Assembly: GCA_023442525.1 (NCBI GenBank)
Contig: JAEZZA010000004.1
Coordinates: forward strand, 62,001-126,000
Source of the DNA: Bacteroidota bacterium
GTDB lineage: Bacteria > Bacteroidota > Bacteroidia > Bacteroidales > UBA10428
Length of the DNA: 64,000 nucleotides
Reading direction: 5' to 3'
Shown: positions 54,536-63,571 of the stretch, in pieces
How the letters are laid out: each line of letters opens with the position of its first letter
How positions within the stretch are numbered: the first letter of the stretch is position 1
The notes under the pieces: model-generated
The model's database searches: none
What the model saw: only the letters and a program-made list of their open reading frames with translations
Told to the model about the DNA's origin: nothing
Position numbers and translations under genes: made by a program

Positions 54536-55357
54536 ATGAATCAACAATTGAATAATAATGAATATGCTCTTATAACCGGAGCCAGTCGCGGTTTAGGTAA
54601 AGAGTTTGCATACGAAATGGCTTTGAGAGGTTTTAACTTATTACTGGTATCCTTACATAATGAGGGATTACCTGATTTATGCAAGGAACTTTCAGCCAAT
54701 TGTGCGATAAAAGTAAATTGTTTTGAAGCCGACCTGTCGGATCACGACAGCCTTGTGGCTATTGCCGCATGGGCTGCTAAACACGGCCGTGTAAGTGTAC
54801 TGATAAACAACGCTGGGATTGGTGGCACAATGGCCTTTGATGATGCAACACTCGACTATCTGGATAATATCATTAAACTTAATATAAGGGCTACCTGTTT
54901 GCTAACCCGGCTTATGCTTCCCGAACTTAAAAAGTGTGAAAATGCCTATATTCTGAATGTGTCGAGTATGGTATCTTTCAGCCCGGTGGCTTACAAAACT
55001 ATCTACCCTGCATCCAAGGCTTTTATCTGGGCGTTTTCAAAAGGACTGGCAGAGGAATTAAAAAATACCCGCGTTCACGTGAGCGTTGTACACCCCGGAC
55101 CAATGCGAACCAACGCTGATGTCATCAGGAGAATCGAGAATCAAAGCACACTCGGCAAAATGGGAGTACTCACTGCCCGTAGAACAGCCCGAATAGCCAT
55201 TAACCGGCTTTTCAGCGGAACCAGGGTTATTGTGCCGGGGTATTTCAATAAATTCAACTGGCTCCTTTCCATACTGGTACCTTTATCTATTCGCCTGGTG
55301 CTGGTTTCAAGAATGGTAAAGCGCGATCTGGGCGTATATATTTTACCGGTGAAATAG
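54536..55357 (+). CDS. SDR-family oxidoreductase
   Basis: 273-residue short-chain dehydrogenase. It has ALITGASRGLGKEFAYEMAL near the N-terminus, LINNAGIGG, active-site Ser in LNVSSMVSF and YPASK (Tyr-x3-Lys) near residue 160. The C-terminus is hydrophobic (FNWLLSILVPLSIRLVLV) and may touch the membrane, as in some 17-beta-HSD-like SDRs. I chose ATG at 54536 (MNQQLNNNEYALITGA); the longer frame starts with TTG at 54530. The next gene starts 14 bp after its stop, so the two form an operon. Confidence 0.85.
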   Translation: MNQQLNNNEYALITGASRGLGKEFAYEMALRGFNLLLVSLHNEGLPDLCKELSANCAIKVNCFEADLSDHDSLVAIAAWAAKHGRVSVLINNAGIGGTMAFDDATLDYLDNIIKLNIRATCLLTRLMLPELKKCENAYILNVSSMVSFSPVAYKTIYPASKAFIWAFSKGLAEELKNTRVHVSVVHPGPMRTNADVIRRIENQSTLGKMGVLTARRTARIAINRLFSGTRVIVPGYFNKFNWLLSILVPLSIRLVLVSRMVKRDLGVYILPVK

Positions 55358-55371
55358 TGCTATCTTCGGCC

Positions 55372-56355
55372 ATGAAGGTATTAGTTACCGGCGCCAATGG
55401 ATTTCTGGCCAATAATGTAATCAGGGAACTGAATAAACGCTCAGTTGCGGTAAGGGCATTGGTACGTCCTGCTGCCAATATTCATCCCCTTGCGGATTTA
55501 AACGCTGAAATTTTCCGGGGTGATTTTACAAACCGTGAATCGGCCGACAGCGCAGTAGACGGATGCGATGCGGTTATGCATCTTGCAGCCGACACATCTC
55601 AAAATTATTCCGCTAACAATTTTAACCTGGAATGCAATGTAAATGGAACCCGAAACCTTATCGAATCATCGGTTCAACATAAGATCAGAAGATTCATTTA
55701 TGTGAGCACGGCCAATGCATTTGCTCATGGAACCATGGAAACTCCAGGCGATGAATGCTCACCTTTCCGCTATCCGTTCACTGAATCGGGTTATGCGGTC
55801 AGCAAGCTCAGGGCACAGGAGCTGGTACTCAGTTATTCCACCGGGAATCAAACAGATATTATTGTTCTGAATCCGACATTCATGATCGGCCCCCATGATT
55901 ACAAACCAGGCTCGGGACGGATTATTACAATGATGTACAAAAGGAGGATTATTCCCGTACCACCCGGTGGTAAGAATTTTATTCATGTAAAGGATGCTGC
56001 AGTTGCCTTATGTAATGCATTAACAATGGGGCACACCGGTAATTGTTACCTACTGGCAAACGAAAATCTGTCTTACCTGGATTTTTATAAAAAGATGGCC
56101 GCAATAGCCGGCAAAAAATACTCATTTTTAAAATTGAACAGCATGTTACTTTCAATGGCAGGTACATTGGGTGATACATTGCGCCGGGTGTCCATTAAAA
56201 CCGACATCAACTCTTTCAATTTACGAATCCTTTGCGAGGGGAATTATTTTATCAATTCAAAAGCCGTAAGGGAACTTGAACTGCCATGCACATCCATTGA
56301 CGAAGCCATTGCCGATGCGCTGGAATGGTTTGGGAAAAATGGCTATCTCGACTAA
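55372..56355 (+). CDS. NAD-dependent epimerase/dehydratase family protein
   Basis: 327-residue extended SDR. Rossmann motif MKVLVTGANGFLANNVIREL at the N-terminus, VMHLAADTSQ, the catalytic Ser region YVSTANAF and the Tyr-x3-Lys pair in GYAVSKLRAQ. The start is ATG at 55372; an upstream GTG at 55357 overlaps the SDR stop and would add five unlikely residues. The family acts on nucleotide sugars, sterol-like or dihydroflavonol-like substrates, and the substrate here is unknown. It is paired with the SDR upstream. Confidence 0.85.
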   Translation: MKVLVTGANGFLANNVIRELNKRSVAVRALVRPAANIHPLADLNAEIFRGDFTNRESADSAVDGCDAVMHLAADTSQNYSANNFNLECNVNGTRNLIESSVQHKIRRFIYVSTANAFAHGTMETPGDECSPFRYPFTESGYAVSKLRAQELVLSYSTGNQTDIIVLNPTFMIGPHDYKPGSGRIITMMYKRRIIPVPPGGKNFIHVKDAAVALCNALTMGHTGNCYLLANENLSYLDFYKKMAAIAGKKYSFLKLNSMLLSMAGTLGDTLRRVSIKTDINSFNLRILCEGNYFINSKAVRELELPCTSIDEAIADALEWFGKNGYLD

Positions 56356-56407
56356 ACACAATACATATTGACGCCCGGTCTGGTCCAACGGAAAGGCAAA
56401 TATTCAT

Positions 56408-56415
56408 TATATTTG
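56408..56415 (+). promoter_or_regulatory. Candidate -7 box for the DUF1080 gene
   Basis: TATATTTG matches TAnnTTTG, 24 bp before the ATG at 56440. No TTTG is seen at the expected -33 position. It supports the downstream ATG as the true start. Confidence 0.45.
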
Positions 56416-56439
56416 AAAGAGAATTTAAATATAATAGAA

Positions 56440-57384
56440 ATGAAAAAATACATAAGCGTTTTAACAATTGCACTTTTGCTGGTAGCAATCACCGGAACTT
56501 CCATGGCACAGACGGGCACCGAAAATGCTGTAATCGGTCATTGGGATATTACGGTTGATCAGGAAAACGGACACCAGGTACCCTCCTGGCTCGAAGTAAA
56601 ACTTTCAGGTTTCAGGACACTCGTTGGGCATTTTGTATCAGCCGAGGGAAGCGCCAGGCCAATTTCAAAGGTGAATGTTGAAGGTGACAAAATCAGTTTC
56701 AGTATACCTCCGCAATGGGAAATGGGCATGAATGACCTTGTTTTTGAAGGAAATTTTGAATCTGACAAATTATCGGGAACCATAACCTATCCCGATGGAA
56801 AGAAAGGAAAGTTCACCGGTGAACGTGCTCCTTTAATGGCATGGGATAAAGAACCTGCCTGGGGAGAACCTGTTAAACTTTTCAATGGCCAGGACCTCTC
56901 CGGATGGGTTAGTCAAAATCCCGAAAACCAGTGGGTTGTTGAAAACGGCATACTTAAAAGCCCCAAATCGGGTTCAAATCTCCTTACCTCTCAGAAATAC
57001 AAAGATTTTAAACTCCATATCGAATTCCGTATTCCAGAGGGCAGTAATAGCGGAATATATCTGCGCGGAAGATATGAATTACAGATTATTGACAGCAAAG
57101 GTCAGGAACCCTCTTCTGTACTATTCTCGGGTATTTATGGTTTTGTAACTCCTAACCAGGATGCTGCCCTGGTCGCCGGTGAATGGCAATCTTATGATAT
57201 TACGCTTATCGGCCGCCGGATATCTGTGGAAGCAAATGGGAAAAAAACAGTCTGTGATCAAATAATCCCCGGAATTACCGGTGGGGCAATCGACAGCAAA
57301 GAAGGTGAACCAGGCCCCATTCTTCTGCAGGGGGATCATGGTCCGGTTGAATTCAGGAATATCGTTCTCACACCGGCCAGATGA
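56440..57384 (+). CDS. DUF1080 family protein (3-keto-disaccharide hydrolase-like)
   Basis: 314-residue secreted protein. The start at 56440 gives the signal MKKYISVLTIALLLVAITG; the longer frame from 56368 puts a -7 box inside coding sequence. The N-terminal part (about 25-130) is beta-rich. The C-terminal DUF1080 domain (about 145-312), a concanavalin-like fold, has VKLFNGQDLSGW, HIEFRIPEGSNSGIYLRGRY and GPVEFRNIVLTPAR. Recent work links this family to hydrolysis of 3-keto-glycosides; substrate here is not shown. Confidence 0.85.
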   Translation: MKKYISVLTIALLLVAITGTSMAQTGTENAVIGHWDITVDQENGHQVPSWLEVKLSGFRTLVGHFVSAEGSARPISKVNVEGDKISFSIPPQWEMGMNDLVFEGNFESDKLSGTITYPDGKKGKFTGERAPLMAWDKEPAWGEPVKLFNGQDLSGWVSQNPENQWVVENGILKSPKSGSNLLTSQKYKDFKLHIEFRIPEGSNSGIYLRGRYELQIIDSKGQEPSSVLFSGIYGFVTPNQDAALVAGEWQSYDITLIGRRISVEANGKKTVCDQIIPGITGGAIDSKEGEPGPILLQGDHGPVEFRNIVLTPAR

Positions 57385-57385
57385 T

Positions 57386-57449
57386 AACCTGTTTCAGGTT
57401 GTTTCATATTGTTTTGGAACCATCCTGACAATAAGGAACAACCTGAAAC
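57386..57449. terminator. Inverted repeat between convergent genes
   Basis: Arms gtttcaggttgtt (57391-57403) and aacaacctgaaac (57437-57449) pair perfectly over 13 bp, with a 33-bp loop. A nested hairpin aacctg-ttt-caggtt lies at 57386-57400. It sits between the stop of the DUF1080 gene and that of the convergent serine hydrolase, so it may act in both directions. No long T-run follows. Confidence 0.6.
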
Positions 57450-57462
57450 TGCTATGTAATGT

Positions 57463-58641
57463 CTATCTGATTATCATCGCTATATCAGGAACCCTTGGTT
57501 CAGGGCAGGGGTAGGCGAGTTCAATACCTGCCCATTTAGTCCACATACATATTATCTCGGCAAAAATCAACCCGCCTTTATCGCTGTTCGATAGTATCAC
57601 AAGACCAGCATGTTTTTGCGGATCAAAAAGAATTATTGACCGGTAACCGTCATTTGCCGCTTCGTGGCCTATAAAGTAGCCGATTTTTCTAAGGAGGTTT
57701 ACCTGGTAACCCAGACCGCTCAGACCCCGCGTTTCCAAAGTCGGAGTCATCATCATATCGATTGTCTCGGGCTTAAGCACTCCTCGCCCCGGCTCAAGAT
57801 CGCCATCGGAATCGGTTGCACAAAGAAACAATGCAAGATCCCGTGCCGTGGTCAGAAGACCTCCTGAACCTTTTTCAACATAGTTATATAACATGTATGG
57901 CTCGTTTACTTCATTGTACCCTGTAGCCATATTGTAACTCAACTTGTAACCGGTATGACTCATTCCGAGTGGATTGAAAACCACACTGTCCATGTACCGG
58001 TTAAAGGGAATGCCGGTAACTTCTTCAATCAGCAATTGCAGAATAAGGTAATTCCCGTTGTTATATTGGTAGTTCTCTCCAGGCTCTTCAATAAGCCGCA
58101 GATTACCGAAAACAGGAAAAGCCCGCGACAATGCTTCTTCAATAGAAGGAAGTTCCGAATCAACAGGATAACCATTTAACAATTCATTCATGGGATAATT
58201 CGACAGTCCTGACGTGTGATTCAACAACCTTCGTATGGTAACTCTCCGGTGGTCATATTCCGACCGGGGAAGGTGCCACCTTTTCAGGTATTGGTCCACA
58301 TCTTCGTCGAGATCAATCAATCCCTCTTCCACAAGTTTCATAACACCCCATGCCGTTAATGTTTTCGACACAGAGCCTATATTAAAACAGGTAGAATCTG
58401 AAACCAGTGCTGCAGGCTGCAGGGCAGAGTAGCCATACGATCTTGAAAACAGAACATCCCCATCCTGAATAACTGCCAGTGCAATCCCGGGAACTGATGT
58501 TTTTTTGAGAAGTTGTGGAACAACGGAATCATAATCACTCGTAAGAGAAATCTGATTTGTATCCTGACCTGAGTTCAAACTGCAACCTGCTATCAGTGGT
58601 ATGAACATCATGGATAACCTAAGATTGCAAAAGCTTTTCAT
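57463..58641 (-). CDS. Beta-lactamase-fold serine hydrolase lipoprotein
   Basis: 392-residue class C beta-lactamase-like protein. The S-x-x-K motif is in FNIGSVSKTLTAWG, the Y-x-N motif in YQYNNGNYLIL and an H-x-A/G-type third motif in GYFIGHEAANDGYRS. The start at 58641 (MKSFCNLRLSMMFIPLIAGC) gives a lipoprotein signal; the GTG at 58662 is less likely. Such proteins are often peptidases or esterases rather than antibiotic-degrading enzymes. It sits alone, convergent to the DUF1080 gene. Confidence 0.85.
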   Translation of the reverse strand: MKSFCNLRLSMMFIPLIAGCSLNSGQDTNQISLTSDYDSVVPQLLKKTSVPGIALAVIQDGDVLFSRSYGYSALQPAALVSDSTCFNIGSVSKTLTAWGVMKLVEEGLIDLDEDVDQYLKRWHLPRSEYDHRRVTIRRLLNHTSGLSNYPMNELLNGYPVDSELPSIEEALSRAFPVFGNLRLIEEPGENYQYNNGNYLILQLLIEEVTGIPFNRYMDSVVFNPLGMSHTGYKLSYNMATGYNEVNEPYMLYNYVEKGSGGLLTTARDLALFLCATDSDGDLEPGRGVLKPETIDMMMTPTLETRGLSGLGYQVNLLRKIGYFIGHEAANDGYRSIILFDPQKHAGLVILSNSDKGGLIFAEIICMWTKWAGIELAYPCPEPRVPDIAMIIR

Positions 58642-58752
58642 AATCTTAAAGTATCGCCCCACAGTATAACAGCTATAACTATTGGCACTAAGAAAGGTTC
58701 GCTGAAATTCAACTTTCTTCGAGCTTATATGTTATCCGCCAAAACCAAATCA

Positions 58753-59451
58753 ATGAAAATAACTGTATTCGGAACCGGAACTGTAGGACGTACAATTGCA
58801 AACCGCCTCGATGGCCTGGGACATAAAGTGATGATAGGTACACGTGATGTTATGGCAACTTCCACCCGCACAGATAAGGACAGATATGGTGGCCCTTCAT
58901 TTTCGGAGTGGCATTCTGCAAATCGAGGTATCCAGTTGGGAACGTTTGCCGATGCAGCCATTTTTGGAGATCTTATTTTCAATGCTACAAACGGAGAAGC
59001 CGCACTTTCGGTCCTGAGCCTGGCCGGCAGCGGAACTAACGGAAAAGTGCTTGTGGATTTGACAAATCCGCTCGACTTCAGTCAGGGTATGCCTCCCACG
59101 TTGATCGCTGCCTATAATAATACCAATTCACTCGGAGAAGAAATACAAAGTACATTTCCGCTAATAAAAGTTGTTAAGGCACTAAATACCATGTGGGCCG
59201 GATTGATGGTCAATCCTTCCATGCTGGCAAATGGCGATCATAATGTTTTTATATGCGGCAATGATGCTGAAGCCAAAGAACAGGTAAAAGAAAGTCTCCG
59301 CGAATTCGGCTGGAAAGACGACAGTATCCTCGACCTGGGCGATATTACCGCATCCAGAGGTATGGAGATGGTACTGCCTCTCTGGGTCAGGATAATGATG
59401 GTCTACGGAAACGGGGCTTTTAACTTCAAAATAGAGAAAATGCAGACTTAA
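58753..59451 (+). CDS. NADPH-dependent F420 reductase-like NAD(P)-binding protein
   Basis: 232-residue Rossmann protein: KITVFGTGTVGRTIANRL at the N-terminus, VMIGTRDV after the second strand, LVDLTNPLDFSQGMPP and VVKALNTMWAGLMVNPS, which fit the F420-dependent NADP reductase family. In organisms without F420 such proteins use other, unknown substrates. ATG at 58753 (MKITVFGTG) is preferred to 58729, which adds eight residues before the first strand. It overlaps the convergent small membrane protein gene by 4 bp. Confidence 0.82.
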   Translation: MKITVFGTGTVGRTIANRLDGLGHKVMIGTRDVMATSTRTDKDRYGGPSFSEWHSANRGIQLGTFADAAIFGDLIFNATNGEAALSVLSLAGSGTNGKVLVDLTNPLDFSQGMPPTLIAAYNNTNSLGEEIQSTFPLIKVVKALNTMWAGLMVNPSMLANGDHNVFICGNDAEAKEQVKESLREFGWKDDSILDLGDITASRGMEMVLPLWVRIMMVYGNGAFNFKIEKMQT

Positions 59452-59882
59452 AACCTGTAAACCAGTGTAAATCCTTGTACCTTGGGAGAAATTACAGGAG
59501 CTATTGAGAGATTGTCGAGTTTCGTCTTATACTGTCGGAGTTTATGGGTGCCGATACTACCCACCGTAATACCTCCGGCAAGCAGACCTACTCCAATTCC
59601 TAAACACATAATACCACCAATGGCTACTAACTCATCACCGGGGATATCATAATAGGTATCCTCCTCATAATCAGCGTACCAATAGTTATCAGGAAGTGAA
59701 ATGATTAGTGCCGTTCCGGCAATTATGAGTCCACCGCCGATACCGCTCATTGTCCACCCGGCATTTTTCATGCGCGTATACACTTTAACCTTGTGCTGGT
59801 AAAGCTCCCGGCTATCCACCTGGGCATTTACAGAGGTAAACAGGGTGGAAGTCAAAATGAGTGAAATGATAATTTTTTTCAT
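59448..59882 (-). CDS. Small membrane protein of unknown function
   Basis: 144-residue protein with a signal peptide (IISLILTSTLFTSVNA) and two glycine-rich hydrophobic segments (about residues 40-62, MSGIGGGLIIAGTALIISL, and 87-110, AIGGIMCLGIGVGLLAGGI), separated by an acidic/Tyr-rich loop (YWYADYEEDTYYD). It ends in VQGFTLVYRF, a possible outer-membrane-type terminus. I do not recognise the family with certainty. It lies 80 bp downstream of the DUF5916 gene in the same direction. Confidence 0.65.
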   Translation of the reverse strand: MKKIIISLILTSTLFTSVNAQVDSRELYQHKVKVYTRMKNAGWTMSGIGGGLIIAGTALIISLPDNYWYADYEEDTYYDIPGDELVAIGGIMCLGIGVGLLAGGITVGSIGTHKLRQYKTKLDNLSIAPVISPKVQGFTLVYRF

Positions 59883-59962
59883 TATTTCTATGATAGGGTT
59901 TACTTTATTATGTTAAAGTACTTTATTAATTGGCTGAGTGTACTATATATTTGATGAAATTG

Positions 59963-62548
59963 CTATAATCCTAGCCAGAAACTCATTTTAACCATAAATA
60001 TATTAGCCGGTTTTGTGCCGAACATGGCATCAAGGTTATGAGGAAGGCTTGCGAAATACATATTTTCCCTGTTCTGACGCCGGTTTTCCCATACTACGTA
60101 TATAGTTGAACCAGGCCGGTATTCCCAGCGGGCAACCAGGTTCGATCTGAATTCGCGGAAGCTGAAATCCGGATCCAACGTACCGTTATAAGTTGCTGTA
60201 CGGAGATCTGCGTCCCTGGCATCTGCATCGGATGCATATTTAAAATCGCTGTATTTACCGCTGGAAACGAAGGGACTGCCATAATATTGAATTGAGATAT
60301 CAGGTGTTATATTGTAGTTCACACGAAATGTAAAATTATACGTGTGCTGCCGGATTTGTGCCAAAATGTACCGGTTACTTCCTGATTCCACAAGTTTAGT
60401 TACATACTGAAAAGCATCGTCATTGAAAGTGTATTCAAATTCGCTGCTGATGTAAAAGTGGTTTCCCAGCCTGATCGCAAGCGATGGCTCTATGAGATAT
60501 TTTTTTACATTGCCGTCGTTACTCAGTGTATTGATGTTCTGCAGGCGAAATAAAAGGCGTTTTGATTTGTCGGTATTAAAAAGTATCGTACTTTCCCAGT
60601 ATGGTGAAAGCCGGAACGCCGAACCACCCCGGAGTAAGCGTGTGGCAAGTTCCGATAAAACAAATGTCTCACTAAACGAAAGTTCCCAGCGATTTTTGAA
60701 CATAGAAAGAAACTCCAGCCCGATATCGTTATAAGTGGTGCGACCACCATAGTTCCAACCGTTTGCCTGCGAAAGAGTGAGCGTATAATTTCGCATGAAT
60801 CTGCCCGGCTCGGTTTGCCTGTATGCAACTTTGGTGTGGTTAATAATAATATCAGCCATATAAAGATATCCGGCATCATTTAAATCGAATTCAGGCGAAT
60901 TCCAACTGATCTTCTCCGAAAAGATGAATTTTTCATTGCCCTGCCTGCCAATAGTGAGATATCCGCCTGTACCGGTGAACGAAGTGCGGGTTGTGTCCAC
61001 ACCCAGGTAGCCCGTCGCGTCGGGACGCTGAAAATAATGAACTGCATTTTTCTGAAGCAGGGTGATGGCATCCGTACTTCCTGTAATATGACTCATCATA
61101 CCCTTGAAGTCGATGAAGTATTTCCTGTTGTTGAAATATGTCAGAAAGTCAACTCCTCCTGCAAATGCATTCCTGTTCAGTACATCCAGGTGGGGATTAT
61201 TGAGTTGCCTGTTTACCGATGTAAGCATCAATCCTAACTGGGTATTACCTTTGTTGGCCACTTTCTGAACCCTGCCTGCGAGGTAGTTGGTAAGCGGCTC
61301 CGCCACAGGCGAGGTTTCTGTGCCATTAATCGTCAGTTGCGCCAGTTCTCTTTGGGTTGTACTTTGCAGTATACCCACCGAAATTCCGTTTCGTGTGGTA
61401 CCGGTTAATTTAATCGCATTGAGGATATTGGTAAATTCAGGGATTTTTACGAATGAATTTAAATTATCGGCAGCAGGTATTATCGATGGTGCATGACCAA
61501 TACGCCTCGAATAGAACATCAGATTCTGTTCTGCGGCAAAATCGAATATGTGTTTTCCTTCAAGGAAGAAAGGCCGTTTTTCGTCGTAAAAAGTCTCAAA
61601 GGCAGTAAGGTTCATAACCGAAGGATCGGCTTCAATTTGTCCGAAATCCGGGTTGACGGTTAAATCCATCGTAAAATCACCCAGACCAATCTTGGCATCG
61701 ATTCCTGCATTTCCGTTCCACCTTTTTTTTGTGGAATACGGACTGCCGGGTATTACCGGACTAACAGTGAGCTTGCCCGAAACATAAGGAAGGAATTCAA
61801 TTAACCTTGGCTTTCGTACACCGGTGAGCCCATGCATTGTTCCGAATGAATATACATGTCCGCTGTTTTTTCTGGGTATGAGGCTCCATTGATCGGTTTC
61901 CTGTATACGTCTTATGATCCTCCTCACATGCAGGCCCCAAACCATGCCCGTGTCGCTATGGTTATATCTTAACTGATTCAGGGGTATTCGAAATTCAACG
62001 GTCCATGAGGAATCGTTTACGTCGGTCTTTCCCTCCCACACCGCGTTCCAGTTAATATTAACCGATAACGCGTCGGTAACGATCAGATCGGTTTTATTGC
62101 CGCCCACGTTAATGTTGAATTCGGTTCCGGCTCGATAGTCATGATAGGTATCAAAAGCAACACTTATCAGATCGCCAACCGAGTTATCATCGCGGTTTCC
62201 CACAAACCGGTTTATTTTTTCGGGCTCGGGATCCCATGCCCGTAAAGCAAAATATATATTCTTGTCGTCATACAGGATTTTTATCCGGGTTGGGTAGGTG
62301 GGAATTGCACGCTCTATAGGAGTATTCTGTATAAAATTATCTGACCATTGTCCATCTGAATTCCAGCAGACATCGTCGAGCCTCCCGTCGATTACGGGGG
62401 CACGGCTGATTAATCGTGTGGTTTGATAAGTTCTCTTGTATGCCTTCTCAAAGGGAATGATGCTGTCGGTTGGAGCCTGTGAGAACAGGGGATTGGCTGA
62501 AATTAACAATATTGATAAAACGAGGAATCCCCTTGAAATTATTTTCAT
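59963..62548 (-). CDS. CBM9-like / DUF5916 outer-membrane protein
   Basis: 861-residue protein with a signal peptide. The N-terminal CBM9-like domain (about residues 45-235) has APVIDGRLDDVCWNSDGQW, KILYDDKNIYFALRAWDPE and WTVEFRIPLNQLRY. The rest (about 240-861) fits DUF5916, an outer-membrane beta-barrel-like region (TMDLTVNPDFGQIEADPS; FFLEGKHIFDF), ending in an aromatic terminus, FMVKMSFWLGL. The function of the family is not established; surface binding or transport is plausible. Its start follows a terminator hairpin at 62589-62610. Confidence 0.85.
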   Translation of the reverse strand: MKIISRGFLVLSILLISANPLFSQAPTDSIIPFEKAYKRTYQTTRLISRAPVIDGRLDDVCWNSDGQWSDNFIQNTPIERAIPTYPTRIKILYDDKNIYFALRAWDPEPEKINRFVGNRDDNSVGDLISVAFDTYHDYRAGTEFNINVGGNKTDLIVTDALSVNINWNAVWEGKTDVNDSSWTVEFRIPLNQLRYNHSDTGMVWGLHVRRIIRRIQETDQWSLIPRKNSGHVYSFGTMHGLTGVRKPRLIEFLPYVSGKLTVSPVIPGSPYSTKKRWNGNAGIDAKIGLGDFTMDLTVNPDFGQIEADPSVMNLTAFETFYDEKRPFFLEGKHIFDFAAEQNLMFYSRRIGHAPSIIPAADNLNSFVKIPEFTNILNAIKLTGTTRNGISVGILQSTTQRELAQLTINGTETSPVAEPLTNYLAGRVQKVANKGNTQLGLMLTSVNRQLNNPHLDVLNRNAFAGGVDFLTYFNNRKYFIDFKGMMSHITGSTDAITLLQKNAVHYFQRPDATGYLGVDTTRTSFTGTGGYLTIGRQGNEKFIFSEKISWNSPEFDLNDAGYLYMADIIINHTKVAYRQTEPGRFMRNYTLTLSQANGWNYGGRTTYNDIGLEFLSMFKNRWELSFSETFVLSELATRLLRGGSAFRLSPYWESTILFNTDKSKRLLFRLQNINTLSNDGNVKKYLIEPSLAIRLGNHFYISSEFEYTFNDDAFQYVTKLVESGSNRYILAQIRQHTYNFTFRVNYNITPDISIQYYGSPFVSSGKYSDFKYASDADARDADLRTATYNGTLDPDFSFREFRSNLVARWEYRPGSTIYVVWENRRQNRENMYFASLPHNLDAMFGTKPANIFMVKMSFWLGL

Positions 62549-62588
62549 AATGATTATTTAGATGCCACGAATTTAATAGAAATTTAAA

Positions 62589-62610
62589 TGCCCCGCCAAA
62601 TGGCAGGGCA
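62589..62610 (-). terminator. Hairpin terminator after the threefold-motif protein gene
   Basis: Arms tgccccgcc (62589-62597) and ggcagggca (62602-62610) pair with one mismatch over a 4-base loop. On the minus strand it is followed by TTTAAATTTC. It lies 88 bp after the stop at 62698 and upstream of the DUF5916 gene. Confidence 0.65.
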
Positions 62611-62697
62611 TCACACTGAAAGAACTAAACCACCTTTGAACTATTAACCAGCTTTTGAGTCGTTTGAATATTTCTGAATATTACCTTGTATTACCTG

Positions 62698-63204
62698 TTA
62701 TTTTGCGGACGACCTGTAATAACCTGCATTGATCAGCCATGCCTCCTGTGACGAAACTTCGTCGGACACTATCGGCCGGGTATTCGTTTTCATAACTGCC
62801 ATCACAGGTTTATTAAAGGTGTTCGTGAATTCATCATATACCGGTGCATTATATTCCAAATGTCCGATCATCTCGTTGGCCAGGTTTTCTAATTCCTGGT
62901 CAGCCGGACCTTCAAAATCAACCGGTGCAGTGTATTTCAGTAAATTTCCGGTATTTTCGGCAAACATTTCAAGACTTAATTCGGCCGGTAGGCTTTCTAC
63001 ATTGACGGTCTTCTCTTCCGGAGCCGTGTATTTCAATTCCTGTTCCGAATTGTTTGCAAAAACTTCAAGACGATTCGCTGTAGTCAGTTTCAGATCGGTC
63101 ATGTCTGGATTAGGTTGTGCATGTACACCAAAATTGATTGCTGCAGCTAATGTTGCGCTAAGTGCCAGAAATCTGAGGCTGCTGTTTCTTAACTGTGTTT
63201 TCAT
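62698..63204 (-). CDS. Secreted protein with a threefold LExFAxN...LKYTAP motif
   Basis: 168-residue protein with a signal peptide (about residues 1-29, ending GVHAQ). A motif recurs three times: RLEVFANNSEQELKYTAP, LEMFAENTGNLLKYTAP and LENLANEMIGHLEYNAP (about residues 45-125). Linkers are rich in Glu, Pro and Val. The C-terminal ~40 residues (NTRPIVSDEVSSQEAWLINA) differ. No known family is recognised. A periplasmic or extracellular protein; the repeats suggest a binding or scaffold role, which is inference. Confidence 0.7.
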   Translation of the reverse strand: MKTQLRNSSLRFLALSATLAAAINFGVHAQPNPDMTDLKLTTANRLEVFANNSEQELKYTAPEEKTVNVESLPAELSLEMFAENTGNLLKYTAPVDFEGPADQELENLANEMIGHLEYNAPVYDEFTNTFNKPVMAVMKTNTRPIVSDEVSSQEAWLINAGYYRSSAK

Positions 63205-63571
63205 AATGATTTTTAAGATATAGGTTTAGTATCTTTTTCACATTAACTGTGCCAAACTCTGTAAATAACTAATATACAAATTAATACAACAATCTGTTAA
63301 CGTTCCTTAACAGTCATTTTTGCCTATAAACGGTACACTCACTGTCCGAAATCGAACATGTTCCCGGTCCCGCTTTGTGCCCTTAAAATCGAAGAACAGA
63401 CACAATCGAAACCCTTGCTCTCATTGTTTTCCTTCGTGTGCTTTGATACAATGTTTCAAACTCTGACAGGTTCTGCGAACTCTGTCAGGTTTTCCACACC
63501 TTTTCTGCAATGAAACGGCCGCAGGCCTTGAACCCCTGGAACCCCTGGAACCTTTGGAACCCCCAGTATGT
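63205..63571. repeat. Spacer with second copy of the composite dispersed repeat
   Basis: 367 bp without a supported gene. 63447-63495 is the exact reverse complement of 54229-54277 (49 bp). 63508-63564 follows with tgaaacggccgcaggccttg and then tandem gaacccct / gaacccctg units, a degenerate version of the module at 54133-54224. Order and relative orientation of the two modules are the same at both sites. The A+T-rich first ~120 bp should hold the promoter of the leftward secreted-protein gene. Confidence 0.75.

Noticed and set aside
57463..58641. Antibiotic-resistance beta-lactamase
   Set aside because: The fold motifs are present, but the S-x-x-K / Y-x-N serine hydrolase group includes many peptidases and esterases, and nothing here points to resistance.
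60094..61496. Several open frames on both strands inside the DUF5916 gene
   Set aside because: They are shadows of the long 861-codon frame and lack start signals or recognisable domains.
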